DNA of 64,000 nt from Rhizobium sp. BK316 (GCF_014193695.1 NZ_JACHZR010000004.1:124001-188000); one strand, 5' to 3'; positions 34,718 to 43,692 are shown, numbered from the stretch's first letter. Translations and numbers: made by a program. Notes: generated from the sequence alone by a model not told the origin.

Positions 34718-35287
34718 TCAGCTCTTCTTCTTACGCCGCCCCTTGCCATCCCGAGGGCGGAAATCGACGAGCAGGGATTTCAGTTCGAGTTCGCGCACGC
34801 GCCTTGCCGCTTCGTCCGGGCTGACCCAGTCCAGCACGCGCTGGCCGACTTCCCTGAATTCGTTTTGTGCGGCCTCCACTTCGATCTGGAAGATATCGAC
34901 GATGCAGGGCACGACGTCGCCGTCGTCCAGTTCCTTCAGATAGGTATAGCGGCCAACGGGGTGCTTGCTGACCGTTCCGCGCACGCCGGCTTCCTCCCAC
35001 GCCTCGATGGCGGCCGCTTCGTGCGGCTTCTTCTTTTTCATCGGCCAGCCCTTGGGAATGATCCAGCGGCCGCTGTCGCGCGTGGTGACGACGAGGATAT
35101 CGATCTCGGGACCCTTGCTTGCGGGGGGCTTGCTATCGGGATCGGCACTGCGGCGACGGAAGCAGAGCGCGCCATATTGCTGGCGAAAGGCGCCGGAGAA
35201 AAGCTTCTCGGGCCTCGCGGCAAGCTGCTTCAACAGTGGCTGGGATGTGCCGGCACGGGATTTCGCGCCTTTTTTATTGGATTTCAT
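34718..35287 (-). CDS. Nudix hydrolase with degenerate Nudix box
   Basis: A 189-residue Nudix-fold protein similar to diadenosine/diphosphoinositol polyphosphate phosphohydrolases (PSGRW-like segment TTRDSGRWIIPKGWPM). The Nudix box keeps the catalytic Glu pair (EAWEEAGV) but has Lys instead of Glu at position 7 and Ile instead of Arg at position 15. Activity is therefore uncertain, although the general-base Glu residues are present. It ends in a basic tail (RPRDGKGRRKKKS). It is divergent from the DUF47-pit operon; the Pho box lies between them. The start at 35287 (MKSNKK) is preferred; 35299 is also possible. Confidence 0.85.
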   Translation of the reverse strand: MKSNKKGAKSRAGTSQPLLKQLAARPEKLFSGAFRQQYGALCFRRRSADPDSKPPASKGPEIDILVVTTRDSGRWIIPKGWPMKKKKPHEAAAIEAWEEAGVRGTVSKHPVGRYTYLKELDDGDVVPCIVDIFQIEVEAAQNEFREVGQRVLDWVSPDEAARRVRELELKSLLVDFRPRDGKGRRKKKS

Positions 35288-35339
35288 GACATCCAGCATT
35301 GTCAAAATTTACTTTTTCGATCAATTGCCTGCGACGCTT

Positions 35340-35358
35340 TATGACAGATTTATGACAG
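35340..35358 (-). promoter_or_regulatory. Pho box (PhoB binding site)
   Basis: On the minus strand the sequence is CTGTCATAAATCTGTCATA, two direct CTGTCAT repeats with 11-bp periodicity, matching the PhoB consensus nearly perfectly. It lies 42 bp before the DUF47 start codon and 53 bp upstream of the Nudix gene. In Sinorhizobium the orthologous orfA-pit operon is repressed by PhoB under phosphate limitation; the same is expected here. It could also affect the divergent Nudix gene. Confidence 0.85.
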
Positions 35359-35399
35359 TCTCCTACGACAGTCGTCCAAAAAGGGAAGGATCGCCCGAG

Positions 35400-36044
35400 A
35401 TGATGAGCGTGTTTCGCAAGATGATGCCGCGGGAGGACCGCTTCTTCGAGATGTTCTGCAGGCATGCGAAAACCGTGGTGGCAGCAGCCGAGGCAATGGA
35501 GAAGCTGCTGAAGGGCGAAAATGTCGAGGAGAATTGCGACCGTATCGTCGCGCTGGAGGACGATGCCGACCAGATCACCCGCGAGGTGCTGCTCGCCATC
35601 CGCCGCAGCTTCATCACGCCTTTCGACCGCGGCGACATCAAGGACCTGATCCAGTCCATGGATGACGCGATCGACATGATGCACAAGACGGTGAAGATCA
35701 TCCGCCTGTTCGAGCAATCGAGCTTCGATCCGCTGATGCAGGAAATGGGCGGCGAGATCGTCAAGGCGGCGGCCCTGATGCAGAAGGCGATCGGATTGCT
35801 CGACAAGATCGGCGCCAATGCCCATCAACTGTCGTCGATCGCCGAGGAGATCACGCGGGTGGAAGGCCGCTCCGACGAACTGCATGACGAGGGGCTGAAG
35901 GAGCTCTATCGCCGGCATGGCGCCAACGGCAATGCCATGGCCTACATGATCGGCAGCGAGATCTACTCCAACCTGGAAAAGATCGTCGACCGGTTCGAAG
36001 ACGTGGCCAACGAAATCAGCGGCGTCGTCATCGAGAACGTCTGA
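35400..36044 (+). CDS. DUF47/PhoU-like Pit accessory protein (OrfA)
   Basis: A 214-residue helical protein of the DUF47 family (PhoU-like). Family features are RFFEMFCRHAKTVVAAAEAM, DRIVALEDDADQITREVLLA, ITPFDRGDIKDLIQSMDDAI and DLIQSMDDAIDMMHKT. It is coupled to Pit (its TGA overlaps the pit ATG) and is thought to modulate low-affinity phosphate transport. ATG 35400 is chosen, with AAGGGAAGGA upstream; ATG 35403 is an alternative. A Pho box covers the upstream promoter. Confidence 0.93.
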   Translation: MMSVFRKMMPREDRFFEMFCRHAKTVVAAAEAMEKLLKGENVEENCDRIVALEDDADQITREVLLAIRRSFITPFDRGDIKDLIQSMDDAIDMMHKTVKIIRLFEQSSFDPLMQEMGGEIVKAAALMQKAIGLLDKIGANAHQLSSIAEEITRVEGRSDELHDEGLKELYRRHGANGNAMAYMIGSEIYSNLEKIVDRFEDVANEISGVVIENV

Positions 36045-37048
36045 TGGAAGCCTCTCTCTCCCTTCCGCTGCTGGTCGGTCTGATCGGCGTGGCGCTGTTC
36101 TTCGATTTTCTGAACGGGCTGCATGATGCGGCAAACTCGATCGCGACGATCGTCTCCACCCGGGTGCTGAGGCCGCAATATGCCGTCGCCTGGGCCGCCT
36201 TCTTCAATTTCATCGCCTTCCTGTTCTTCGGCCTGCATGTCGCCGAGACGCTGGGTACCGGCATCATCGACCCGGCCATCGTTTCGCCGCAGGTGATCTT
36301 TGCGGCGCTGATGGGGGCGATCGTCTGGAACATCGTCACCTGGCTGTTCGGAATCCCGTCTTCGTCGTCGCATGCGCTCATCGGCGGGCTTGTCGGAGCG
36401 GGGCTTGCGAAGGTCGGCGTCAGCTCGATCGTCTGGAGCGGGTTGCTGAAGACTGTCGGCGCGATCGTCATATCGCCGGCGATCGGTTTCCTGCTGGCGT
36501 TGTTCTTCGTGCTCATGGTCTCCTGGATGTTCGTGCGCCAGACGCCCTTTGCCGTCGACAACACCTTCCGTTTCATGCAGTTCATCTCCGCTTCGCTCTA
36601 TTCGCTCGGCCACGGCGGCAACGACGCGCAGAAGACCATGGGCATCATCGCCGTGCTTCTCTTCAGCCAGGGCCATCTCGGCGGCAGCTTCCATGTGCCG
36701 CTCTGGGTAGTCATTTCCTGCCAGTCGGCGATGGCGCTCGGCACGCTTTTCGGCGGCTGGCGGATCGTTCATACGATGGGCTCGAAGATCACCCGGCTCA
36801 ATCCGATGCAGGGCTTTTGCGCGGAAACCGGCGGGGCGCTGACGCTGTTCGGCGCGACGTGGCTTGGCATTCCCGTGTCGACGACGCATACGATCACCGG
36901 CGCGATCATCGGCGTCGGCGCCGCACGGCGTCTTTCGGCCGTGCGGTGGGGCATTGCCGGCAATATCGTGATTGCCTGGGTCATCACGATGCCTGCTGCC
37001 GCTGCCATTGCTGCCGCCTGCTATGGGATTGCGAGCCTGTTTGCCTGA
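36044..37048 (+). CDS. pit: Low-affinity inorganic phosphate transporter Pit
   Basis: A 334-residue PiT-family transporter with about ten membrane segments. The duplicated PiT signatures are GLHDAANSIATIVSTRVLRP and LGHGGNDAQKTMGIIA, and the second repeat carries GIPVSTTHTITGAIIGVGAA. It moves phosphate (with metal) through the inner membrane using the proton gradient. The ATG overlaps the DUF47 stop codon. Regulated together with DUF47, presumably negatively by PhoB. Confidence 0.95.
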   Translation: MEASLSLPLLVGLIGVALFFDFLNGLHDAANSIATIVSTRVLRPQYAVAWAAFFNFIAFLFFGLHVAETLGTGIIDPAIVSPQVIFAALMGAIVWNIVTWLFGIPSSSSHALIGGLVGAGLAKVGVSSIVWSGLLKTVGAIVISPAIGFLLALFFVLMVSWMFVRQTPFAVDNTFRFMQFISASLYSLGHGGNDAQKTMGIIAVLLFSQGHLGGSFHVPLWVVISCQSAMALGTLFGGWRIVHTMGSKITRLNPMQGFCAETGGALTLFGATWLGIPVSTTHTITGAIIGVGAARRLSAVRWGIAGNIVIAWVITMPAAAAIAAACYGIASLFA

Positions 37049-37155
37049 GGGCAGGGGCCGTTCGACGCGCCGATACCTTATTTTAGGGAGTGCTATTTTC
37101 GATCATCTGTTGCGCTCTATTTCCCATGCAAGGAAAGGGCGACAACGAGCGGACA

Positions 37156-37716
37156 ATGGATCCATTTGACGATCTGCCTGAATCGAATGCGAAAATGCCG
37201 GCAGGCCCACGCAGCCGCAAGGTCGACCAGAGCGGTGCCATCTGCTGTCGGCTCGAGAGGGGCGGAAGGGTGAGCGTTCTGCTCGTCACCAGCCGGGATA
37301 CCGGACGATGGGTAATCCCGAAGGGCTATCTGCAGAGGAAGGAAAAACCCTATCGCTGCGCCCAGCGCGAAGCGCTCGAGGAAGCTGGTATCATCGGCAA
37401 AGTCAGGAAGAGGCCCCTCGGCTGCTACACCTATGTGAAGGATCGCGAGACACCGCTGACGGTTTCGGTCCATCTGTTGCGGTTCAAAGCGGAGGGCGAT
37501 CAATTTCCGGAGCGCACTCAGAGGCAGAAGATGTGGATTGCGCCGGCAGAGGCGGCTGAGCTTGTCGAGGAGCCCGAGCTGCAGGCACTCTTCCGGTCTA
37601 TCGACGCCGACAATCCCCTGACATCCCAGGATCGGCTGAAGCCGCGCAGGATCGAGGACCGGCAATCTGTGGCCGACGTGGTGGTGTCGCTCGCTACCTT
37701 GCAGACCTCGCGCTGA
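37156..37716 (+). CDS. Nudix hydrolase, DIPP-like, canonical box
   Basis: A 186-residue Nudix hydrolase. The box GYLQRKEKPYRCAQREALEE followed by AGI matches the consensus in full (G, E7, R15, E16, E19, E20, G22). Upstream TSRDTGRWVIPKGY is typical of diadenosine or diphosphoinositol polyphosphate hydrolases. The start is uncertain: ATG 37156 (MDPFDDLPE) has a weak GAGCGG site, and ATG 37126 is a longer alternative. It lies 107 bp after pit on the same strand, so it may be partly co-expressed. Confidence 0.88.
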   Translation: MDPFDDLPESNAKMPAGPRSRKVDQSGAICCRLERGGRVSVLLVTSRDTGRWVIPKGYLQRKEKPYRCAQREALEEAGIIGKVRKRPLGCYTYVKDRETPLTVSVHLLRFKAEGDQFPERTQRQKMWIAPAEAAELVEEPELQALFRSIDADNPLTSQDRLKPRRIEDRQSVADVVVSLATLQTSR

Positions 37717-37783
37717 ACGCGTTCAACTGATGCGGGATCGGACCGGAGTGACGAAGGCCCGGAATATGGGCCTTCGCGCTGAG

Positions 37784-38419
37784 TTACCGCGGACTGCCGG
37801 TCGCCAGAGGTCCCCAGGAGAGTTCGCGATCCGCTGTCGCCGCGAGGTCGATCATCACTTCGATACCGGTCTTGATCCGCCGCCGCAGGATGTCGGCGCG
37901 ATCCGGATGCGTCCGGAGCAGACCCTTCTCGTGGAGCGCCTGGAGCCGCGTGCGCGAAAGCTCAAGCTCAGATGCCAGCAGACGGTCGAGGCGTGTGCCC
38001 GCGGGCAACGGCACCGCCAGTTCGATCTCCAGCCGCGTCCAGCCGGCAGCCTCGCACAACACCTCCCTGGCGATGTCGAATTCCGGGAATTCGTCGATGC
38101 GCTGCGACCTGCGTTTCAATGCGTCGAGGTTGAAGCTCTCCGTCCGGATCCAATTGATATCGTTTGACTGCAGCGCTTCCAGAATGGCCGGATCGATATC
38201 GCGCACGTTCTGGCGCTCGAAGAGCGGCCGGTTCCAGGTCTTGTCGCAGGTGAGGCATTTATAGATCAGCCAGGCATCCAGCCTGCGGCCATTTGCGTTG
38301 AGCCGGATCTTGCCGCTGGATTGAAAGGCTCTCAATCCGCCGCATCCACCGCAGGCAATCCAGGGCTGGGGAGCGGTTTTGGGTGTGATGGTCCATCGGA
38401 CTCGAAGTGATCTGCACAT
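37784..38419 (-). CDS. DUF1062 domain-containing protein
   Basis: A 211-residue protein of the DUF1062 family. The N-terminal half has two CxxC pairs (WIACGGCGGL and IYKCLTCDKTWN), a probable zinc ribbon, preceded by SLRVRWTITPKTAPQPW and with KIRLNANGRRLDAWLIYK between. The start at 38419 (MCRSLRVRWT) fits the family; an upstream frame extension of 57 residues lacks conservation. Family function is unknown. Its 5' side borders the long intergenic region. Confidence 0.85.
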   Translation of the reverse strand: MCRSLRVRWTITPKTAPQPWIACGGCGGLRAFQSSGKIRLNANGRRLDAWLIYKCLTCDKTWNRPLFERQNVRDIDPAILEALQSNDINWIRTESFNLDALKRRSQRIDEFPEFDIAREVLCEAAGWTRLEIELAVPLPAGTRLDRLLASELELSRTRLQALHEKGLLRTHPDRADILRRRIKTGIEVMIDLAATADRELSWGPLATGSPR

Positions 38420-39246
38420 AGTATCTTGGTCTTCCGTTCGGAAGTTCACCAAGATGGCGCGAGAGAAATGCCGTGAGGGCGCGGTGTGGCGATGCTTTGG
38501 GGTGACTGAAGAGCAGAGACAGCGGAGCTGCACTGGCGATCGGAACAATGCCAAACCGGTCTCTTGCCGCCACCCGATGAACATATTCATACGCCGATAG
38601 CCCGCGGCTATCCGGCAGTACGGGTGAAACTGGATTGAGACCGGTGATTACTTAGGCAAAGTCTACCTCGATGCGCCCATGCTCTTCGACAGCAGGGATA
38701 GCAAATGATCTGGCCGAACGGGAGTGGCATACCGCAGTCCCCGCGAGGGAACTGCGGTATGCGGCATTTATGCAACTTTGTGCTGAGGGCCTGATGATGC
38801 GAGCAGACTGAGATATGTAGGTGGTAATTGCAAACCACGCGGGAACGGACCGGGTAAGGGGCCAGCGGCGCAGTGCCGATCAGCTATCCTGATCGAATCG
38901 TCGTTTCGCGCGACCTTCACCGCCGCGACTGCGCAATCTGCCACCCGCAGAAGGCGATGCCAGTAAGGCCCAAAACCGTCGCTTCTCTCAGGTAGCTGCT
39001 CGCGGAGCAGTCCAAAAAGAAATCATCTTATGCGAGAGTAATTGTATTGAAACCAATTTGTGGATTGGCGGGTGCGACGGTCAGGCATGGCTCTTAAGGC
39101 AGTTTTAAATACCTGCAAACACAGCGCTATTTTATGTTGCTCCTCCATCACACCTGAAATCATTCGTGCTCATTGATAAATCGAGAATTGCATAAATTGA
39201 CGAATACTAAGAATTTGGCGCCGACAGGCGTAAACGTTTCCAGGAG
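38420..39246. other. 827-bp stretch without a recognised gene
   Basis: No open frame here has a recognisable family motif or a good ribosome-binding site. It contains one hairpin (38727-38762) and, nearer the autotransporter gene, AT-richer DNA (39010-39230) that could hold its promoter. It separates the divergent DUF1062 and autotransporter genes and could include regulatory DNA, an sRNA, or decayed sequence. Confidence 0.6.
38727..38762. repeat. Hairpin in the gene-free stretch
   Basis: GCATACCGCAGTCCC pairs with GGGAACTGCGGTATGC around CGCGA, a 15-bp stem with a single bulged A. There is no T-tract. It could be part of a structured RNA or a repeat-element remnant. Nothing else recognisable is near it. 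Confidence 0.55.
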
Positions 39247-42200
39247 ATGAAGGTGGTGCGAGCAATACCGGCTGCGGCGGGCAAGCGATTCATGACGAAG
39301 CGAATGTCAGTCCAGAGTTCGTCGGTCTCCATGATCGCCCTGGCTTTCGCGCTGCTGACAGGGGTGCAGGATGCCGCTGACGCGGCCAACGAGTGTGGCG
39401 GACCGGTCGGTGGCGTGGTCATTTGCTCTGGCGCGAGCTATCCTTCACCCGGCATCGTCTATCAGAGCGCACCCGGCCTGACGCTAACACTCAACAATCC
39501 CAATCTGGTTGCCCAAAGGACCGCCGTCAGCGTGGGCGCTGTCACCGTCACCAGTTCGGCGGCCAATGTCAACGACATCGTCATCAATGCGCTCCTGTTC
39601 CAATCGGTTCAGTCGACCGCGCTTTTGTCGAACGGCCTTCACGCCTCCAATCTCGGGACCGCCGGCAATGCCATTATCCGCATGGACACCGGCACCGTGA
39701 CGACGCGCTCCAACGCGGGCTCGCTCCTGGCGGGAATCAACAACACCTCCGGCAATATCGGCTCGGGCAATGCCCTGATCACACTCAACGGCGGGCAGGT
39801 CATCAATACGGGGGCGGGCAATGGCGTCTATGCCCTGAACCAGGGCACAGGCAATGCCACCATCACCATGGCCGGCGGATCGGTCAGCACCGTCGGCGCC
39901 GCCGGCGCCAGCTTGCGCGCCATCATCACGAATACTGCCTCTTCCGGCGCGGCCAGCGTCAGCATCAGCGGCGGGACGGTCACAGCAAATCCGGGCACGG
40001 GTGTCCTGAGCCAGTCGGAGCTCGGCAGCGCCGGCATCACCATGACCGGCGGCGCGGTCACAGTTCAAAGCGGCACTAACCCCGCTCTCAACGCGGTGGT
40101 CAACAACGCCGCCGGCACTGGCACGGCCAGCATCGCCATGAGCGGCGGCACCGTCACGAACAGCGGCAGCGGCGACAGCCTCTTTGCCGACAACAGGGGT
40201 ACGGGGACTTATGATATCAACCTGACCGGCGGCACGGTGACCGGCGGTTCGGGCACGGGCGCCGCCATCCATGCCGCCGCTGCCTCGGGAGGCACGATTA
40301 CCATCGGCTCCGGTGCCGTCGTCAACGCCGGAGCTTCGGGCATCGCCCTCAGCCAGACGGGCGGTGCGGCCACTATCGCCACCGCCGGCACAGTGAACGG
40401 AAACGTCAACCTCAGCGCCGCCGGCAATACCCTTTCCATCACGGGCGGCACCATCGCCGGCAACATCAGCGGCGGGGGCAATACGGCGCTGAGCTTTGAT
40501 CTGGGCACCGGCAGCTTCACCTACGACTCCGCCTACGTGATTAGCGGTATGGGCAGCATCGGCATGAATTCGGGCTCGGCCGAGATCGATGGCAGCCTCA
40601 CCACCAACACGCTTGCCGTCAACGGCGGCAGACTGACCCTCAATGGCGCCGCGTCGGTGTCGAGCGGCACGACAATTTCGGCCGGCACTCTGCAGCTTGG
40701 CAATGGCGGCAGCTCCGGCTCGATCACCGGCAACGTGACCAACAACGGCACGCTCGCCTTCAACCGGTCGGACTCCTATATCTTTGATGGCATCGTTTCC
40801 GGCTCGGGTACTATCCGACAAATCGGCTCCGGTCTGACAAGGCTCACCGGCGACAGCTCAGGGTTCACCGGAACGACCTCGGTCGAAGCCGGCACACTTT
40901 CGGTCAATGGCAACCTGTGCGGCGACATGAACGTGCTTTCTGGCGGTCGTTTGCAGGGCGTCGGCACGGTGTGCGACACCGGCAACGCCGGCATCATCGC
41001 CCCCGGCAACTCGATCGGCACGCTGACTGTGAGCGGCAACTATACCGGCAATGGCGGCACGCTGGAGATCGAAACGGTGCTGGGCAACGATGCCTCGGCC
41101 ACCGACCGGCTGGTCGTTACCGGCAATACTTCGGGCAGCACCAACCTCAAGGTCATCAATGTCGGCGGCGGCGGCGCGCAGACGGTCGAAGGCATCAAGA
41201 TCGTCGACATCGGCGGAGCCTCCAACGGGAGTTTTTCGCTTTTGGGCGACTATGTCTTCCAGGGCGACCAGGCGGTAGTGGGCGGCGCCTATGCCTATCG
41301 GCTCTACAAGAACGGCGTCAGCACGCCCGGCGATGGCGACTGGTATCTTCGGTCAAATCTGATCAACGACTCGGGTACCGGCTCATCACCGCTTTATGCG
41401 CCGGGCGTGCCACTCTACGAGGCTTATACGGGGGTTCTGCAAAGCTTCAACCAGCTCGGCACTCTCCAGCAGCGCACCGGCGGCCGCTCCTGGGTTGGCG
41501 GCGTTTCGGCCGATACCAACGACGAGGGTGCGAGGGCGCGCGGCATCTGGGGACGGATCGAGGCTGCGCACAACCATCTGGAGCCGGTGACATCGACGAC
41601 CGGCACCGACTACGAGGCGAACGTCTGGAAGCTGCAGACGGGCGTGGACGGGGCGTTGACTGAAAGCGCGGCCGGTACGCTGATCGGTGGTGTCAGCCTG
41701 CAATATGGTACGGTTTCCGCAGATATATCCTCGCTGTTCGGCAGAGGGGACATCGACACGACAGGCTATGGTCTCGGCGGCACGCTGACCTGGTACGGCA
41801 ATAGCGGCCTCTACATCGATGCCCAGGGGCAGCTGATCTGGTATGACAGCGATCTTCGTTCCGACACCCTGAACAGGACGCTGGCAAATGGCAACGGCGG
41901 CTTCGGTTACGCATTCAGCATTGAGGCAGGACAGAAGATCGGCCTCGGTCCGCGATGGTCGCTGACGCCGCAGGCCCAGCTCTCCTACTCCTCCGTGCGT
42001 TTCGACGACTTTACAGATCCCTACAGCGCCGCGGTGTCGCCGAGCGACGGCGATGCTCTGGTCGGCCGCCTCGGACTCTCAGCCGATTACGACGATGAAT
42101 GGAAGGATGCCGCAGGCCGGACAAGCCGCTCAGGCGTTTATGGCATGGCCAATCTCTACTACGACTTCCTCGACGGATCGGATGTCGACGTCTCGGGAAC

Positions 42201-42375
42201 GAGGCTCGTCAGCGAGAACCGGCCGCTATGGGGCGGATTGGGCCTGGGCGGCTCCTACAGCTGGTCGGACGAGCGCTATTCCATCAACGGCGAAGCATTC
42301 GCCCGCACCAGCCTTCAGAACTTTGGCGACAGCTACTCGATCGGCGGCAAGCTCAGCTTCAATATGAAGTGGTGA
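39247..42375 (+). CDS. Autotransporter with repetitive beta-helix passenger
   Basis: A 1042-residue type V secretion protein. An extended signal peptide (to about residue 46, LTGVQDAADA) precedes a Gly/Ser/Thr-rich passenger. Residues about 165-340 contain repeats of the form ITMAGGSVS, VSISGGTVT, ITMTGGAVT, IAMSGGTVT, INLTGGTVT, spaced about 30-35 residues. A passenger-associated repeat follows (GTTSVEAGTLSVNGNLCGDM). Residues about 770-1042 form the C-terminal beta-barrel, ending in the aromatic FNMKW as expected for insertion into the outer membrane. The AGGAG site directly abuts ATG 39247, so GTG 39253 or 39256, or ATG 39292, may be the real start. Adhesion is the likely role. Confidence 0.9.
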   Translation: MKVVRAIPAAAGKRFMTKRMSVQSSSVSMIALAFALLTGVQDAADAANECGGPVGGVVICSGASYPSPGIVYQSAPGLTLTLNNPNLVAQRTAVSVGAVTVTSSAANVNDIVINALLFQSVQSTALLSNGLHASNLGTAGNAIIRMDTGTVTTRSNAGSLLAGINNTSGNIGSGNALITLNGGQVINTGAGNGVYALNQGTGNATITMAGGSVSTVGAAGASLRAIITNTASSGAASVSISGGTVTANPGTGVLSQSELGSAGITMTGGAVTVQSGTNPALNAVVNNAAGTGTASIAMSGGTVTNSGSGDSLFADNRGTGTYDINLTGGTVTGGSGTGAAIHAAAASGGTITIGSGAVVNAGASGIALSQTGGAATIATAGTVNGNVNLSAAGNTLSITGGTIAGNISGGGNTALSFDLGTGSFTYDSAYVISGMGSIGMNSGSAEIDGSLTTNTLAVNGGRLTLNGAASVSSGTTISAGTLQLGNGGSSGSITGNVTNNGTLAFNRSDSYIFDGIVSGSGTIRQIGSGLTRLTGDSSGFTGTTSVEAGTLSVNGNLCGDMNVLSGGRLQGVGTVCDTGNAGIIAPGNSIGTLTVSGNYTGNGGTLEIETVLGNDASATDRLVVTGNTSGSTNLKVINVGGGGAQTVEGIKIVDIGGASNGSFSLLGDYVFQGDQAVVGGAYAYRLYKNGVSTPGDGDWYLRSNLINDSGTGSSPLYAPGVPLYEAYTGVLQSFNQLGTLQQRTGGRSWVGGVSADTNDEGARARGIWGRIEAAHNHLEPVTSTTGTDYEANVWKLQTGVDGALTESAAGTLIGGVSLQYGTVSADISSLFGRGDIDTTGYGLGGTLTWYGNSGLYIDAQGQLIWYDSDLRSDTLNRTLANGNGGFGYAFSIEAGQKIGLGPRWSLTPQAQLSYSSVRFDDFTDPYSAAVSPSDGDALVGRLGLSADYDDEWKDAAGRTSRSGVYGMANLYYDFLDGSDVDVSGTRLVSENRPLWGGLGLGGSYSWSDERYSINGEAFARTSLQNFGDSYSIGGKLSFNMKW

Positions 42376-42517
42376 TCGCGCAACGTCTCGTCGGATCGTA
42401 CCGCAAAGTCGACGACCGAAGGCCATTCAACGCAGGCGGCTGGTCGCTCGTTTTATCGTGCATTCATTGTATTGTGGATGGCCGGCGCCCGACCGGCGCC
42501 GACCCCCGCCTTACGAT

Positions 42518-43228
42518 TTAGGCGACGTGCTGAAGCTGGACTTCGCGATCGTGCAGGAAGCAGGCCTTGGTGAAGAGCCTGAGATCGAGCTGGTTGGGCA
42601 GGCGGATATTGGTCAGATCCGGCAGGCCCTTGCTGTCGGCCTCGAAGGATCGGTCGATCTGCGAGATGAAGGCCATGATGATGCCGGTTTCGCGGGCAAA
42701 GCTGCTGATGGCGGTCACCTGTTCCGAAAGGCTCGGCTTGATGCGCTGCTGGTCGAGGATCTGCAGATAGTCGACGACGGCGACCGTTCCCCGCGGGGCA
42801 CCGGCGAGATGGCGCATGATGTAATCGGCGCTGATCTCGTCCGAGGTGACGATCTCCACCTTATCGCCAAGCGCTTCCCCTTCGGGCAGGGCATGGATGC
42901 GCTGCAGGGTCTGCTTTTCGGTATATTCGAGCGTGAAGAAGGTCGCCCTTCGCTCCTTTGCGACGGCATCGAGGAGAAGCTGCAGGCCAAGCAGGGTTTT
43001 GCCGTGGCCCGGACGGGCGGCGATCAGCAACAGGTCGCCATCCGCAAGCTGTGACAGCATGGATGTTGTCGATCCCTCGGTTTCATGGCGCGAGGCAAGC
43101 AGGCTCCAGGCCGGAAAACCTTCTTCCTCGGCGATACGGTCCAGCGCCTGATGGAGCGGAATCGTATCGGTCCGCGCCAGCACTTTCGCCCGACGCTTCA
43201 ATTGATAGATGGGTGCAGACAATTTCAT
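42518..43228 (-). CDS. Orphan DnaB-like RecA-fold ATPase
   Basis: A 236-residue protein resembling only the C-terminal ATPase domain of replicative helicase DnaB. Walker A is ARPGHGKTLLG, Walker B is VAVVDYLQILDQQ, and a switch-like segment reads IMAFISQIDRSFE. The primase-binding N-terminal domain is missing. An N-terminal helical stretch (YQLKRRAKVLARTDTIPLHQ) may be a partner-binding part. It is convergent with the autotransporter. Whether it unwinds DNA or acts as an assembly ATPase is not known. Confidence 0.8.
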   Translation of the reverse strand: MKLSAPIYQLKRRAKVLARTDTIPLHQALDRIAEEEGFPAWSLLASRHETEGSTTSMLSQLADGDLLLIAARPGHGKTLLGLQLLLDAVAKERRATFFTLEYTEKQTLQRIHALPEGEALGDKVEIVTSDEISADYIMRHLAGAPRGTVAVVDYLQILDQQRIKPSLSEQVTAISSFARETGIIMAFISQIDRSFEADSKGLPDLTNIRLPNQLDLRLFTKACFLHDREVQLQHVA

Positions 43229-43429
43229 TCAAACCTCCATTGCGAGCCGGAAACGCAACCCCTCCTTATGCGGTGCTCGAACAGATGGTTCTGTTGTGGA
43301 TTACCCCGCATGGACGATGCTTCCCGGATGGAGGGAGGAGGCTTGGGTAGAGCCTTGCCGCAAGAGGTAACGGGATCAGCGATTCGCGACAAGCGGGAAA
43401 CGATGGGCCAGTTGGGCTCAGAACCGGCA

Positions 43430-43645
43430 TCAATCCGTTACACCTGCAATATCCTCCTGAATGAACTTGATCAGCATCAGGCTTGCGCATTGGCTGAGCA
43501 GGCGGTCCCGCTCATCGGCAAGATCGTCATCGAAGCGCCGGCAGAGCCGCTCATAGCTCTGCCGGAACGGCGAGCCGGGGAGATATTTCGCCTCCATGCG
43601 CAGCCGCGTTTCGTGCAATTCCCTCAGATCCGGCAATGTGTGCAT
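43430..43645 (-). CDS. Small helical protein of unknown function
   Basis: A 71-residue protein (LRELHETRLRMEAKYLPGSP, FRQSYERLCRRFDDDLADER) with charged helices. A strong AGGAGG lies seven bases before ATG 43645, which argues that it is translated. It is upstream of the DnaB-like gene by 201 bp on the same strand. No family recognised. Confidence 0.6.
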   Translation of the reverse strand: MHTLPDLRELHETRLRMEAKYLPGSPFRQSYERLCRRFDDDLADERDRLLSQCASLMLIKFIQEDIAGVTD

Positions 43646-43692
43646 GGTTTGCGCCTCCTGATAGGCTATATGCAGACATGGGAGGAATTTCC

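Noticed and set aside
38608..38838. A 76-codon minus-strand open frame in the gene-free stretch
   Set aside because: Cys/His-rich composition by chance, no start signal, and it spans the hairpin at 38727-38762.
39750..40270. Regularly spaced repeats that could suggest a CRISPR or tandem-repeat locus
   Set aside because: The repeats are protein-level SGGTVT motifs in an open frame with variable DNA sequence, without constant direct repeats and spacers.
39484..40821. A 445-codon minus-strand open frame opposite the autotransporter passenger
   Set aside because: A shadow of the repetitive Gly/Thr codons in the passenger.
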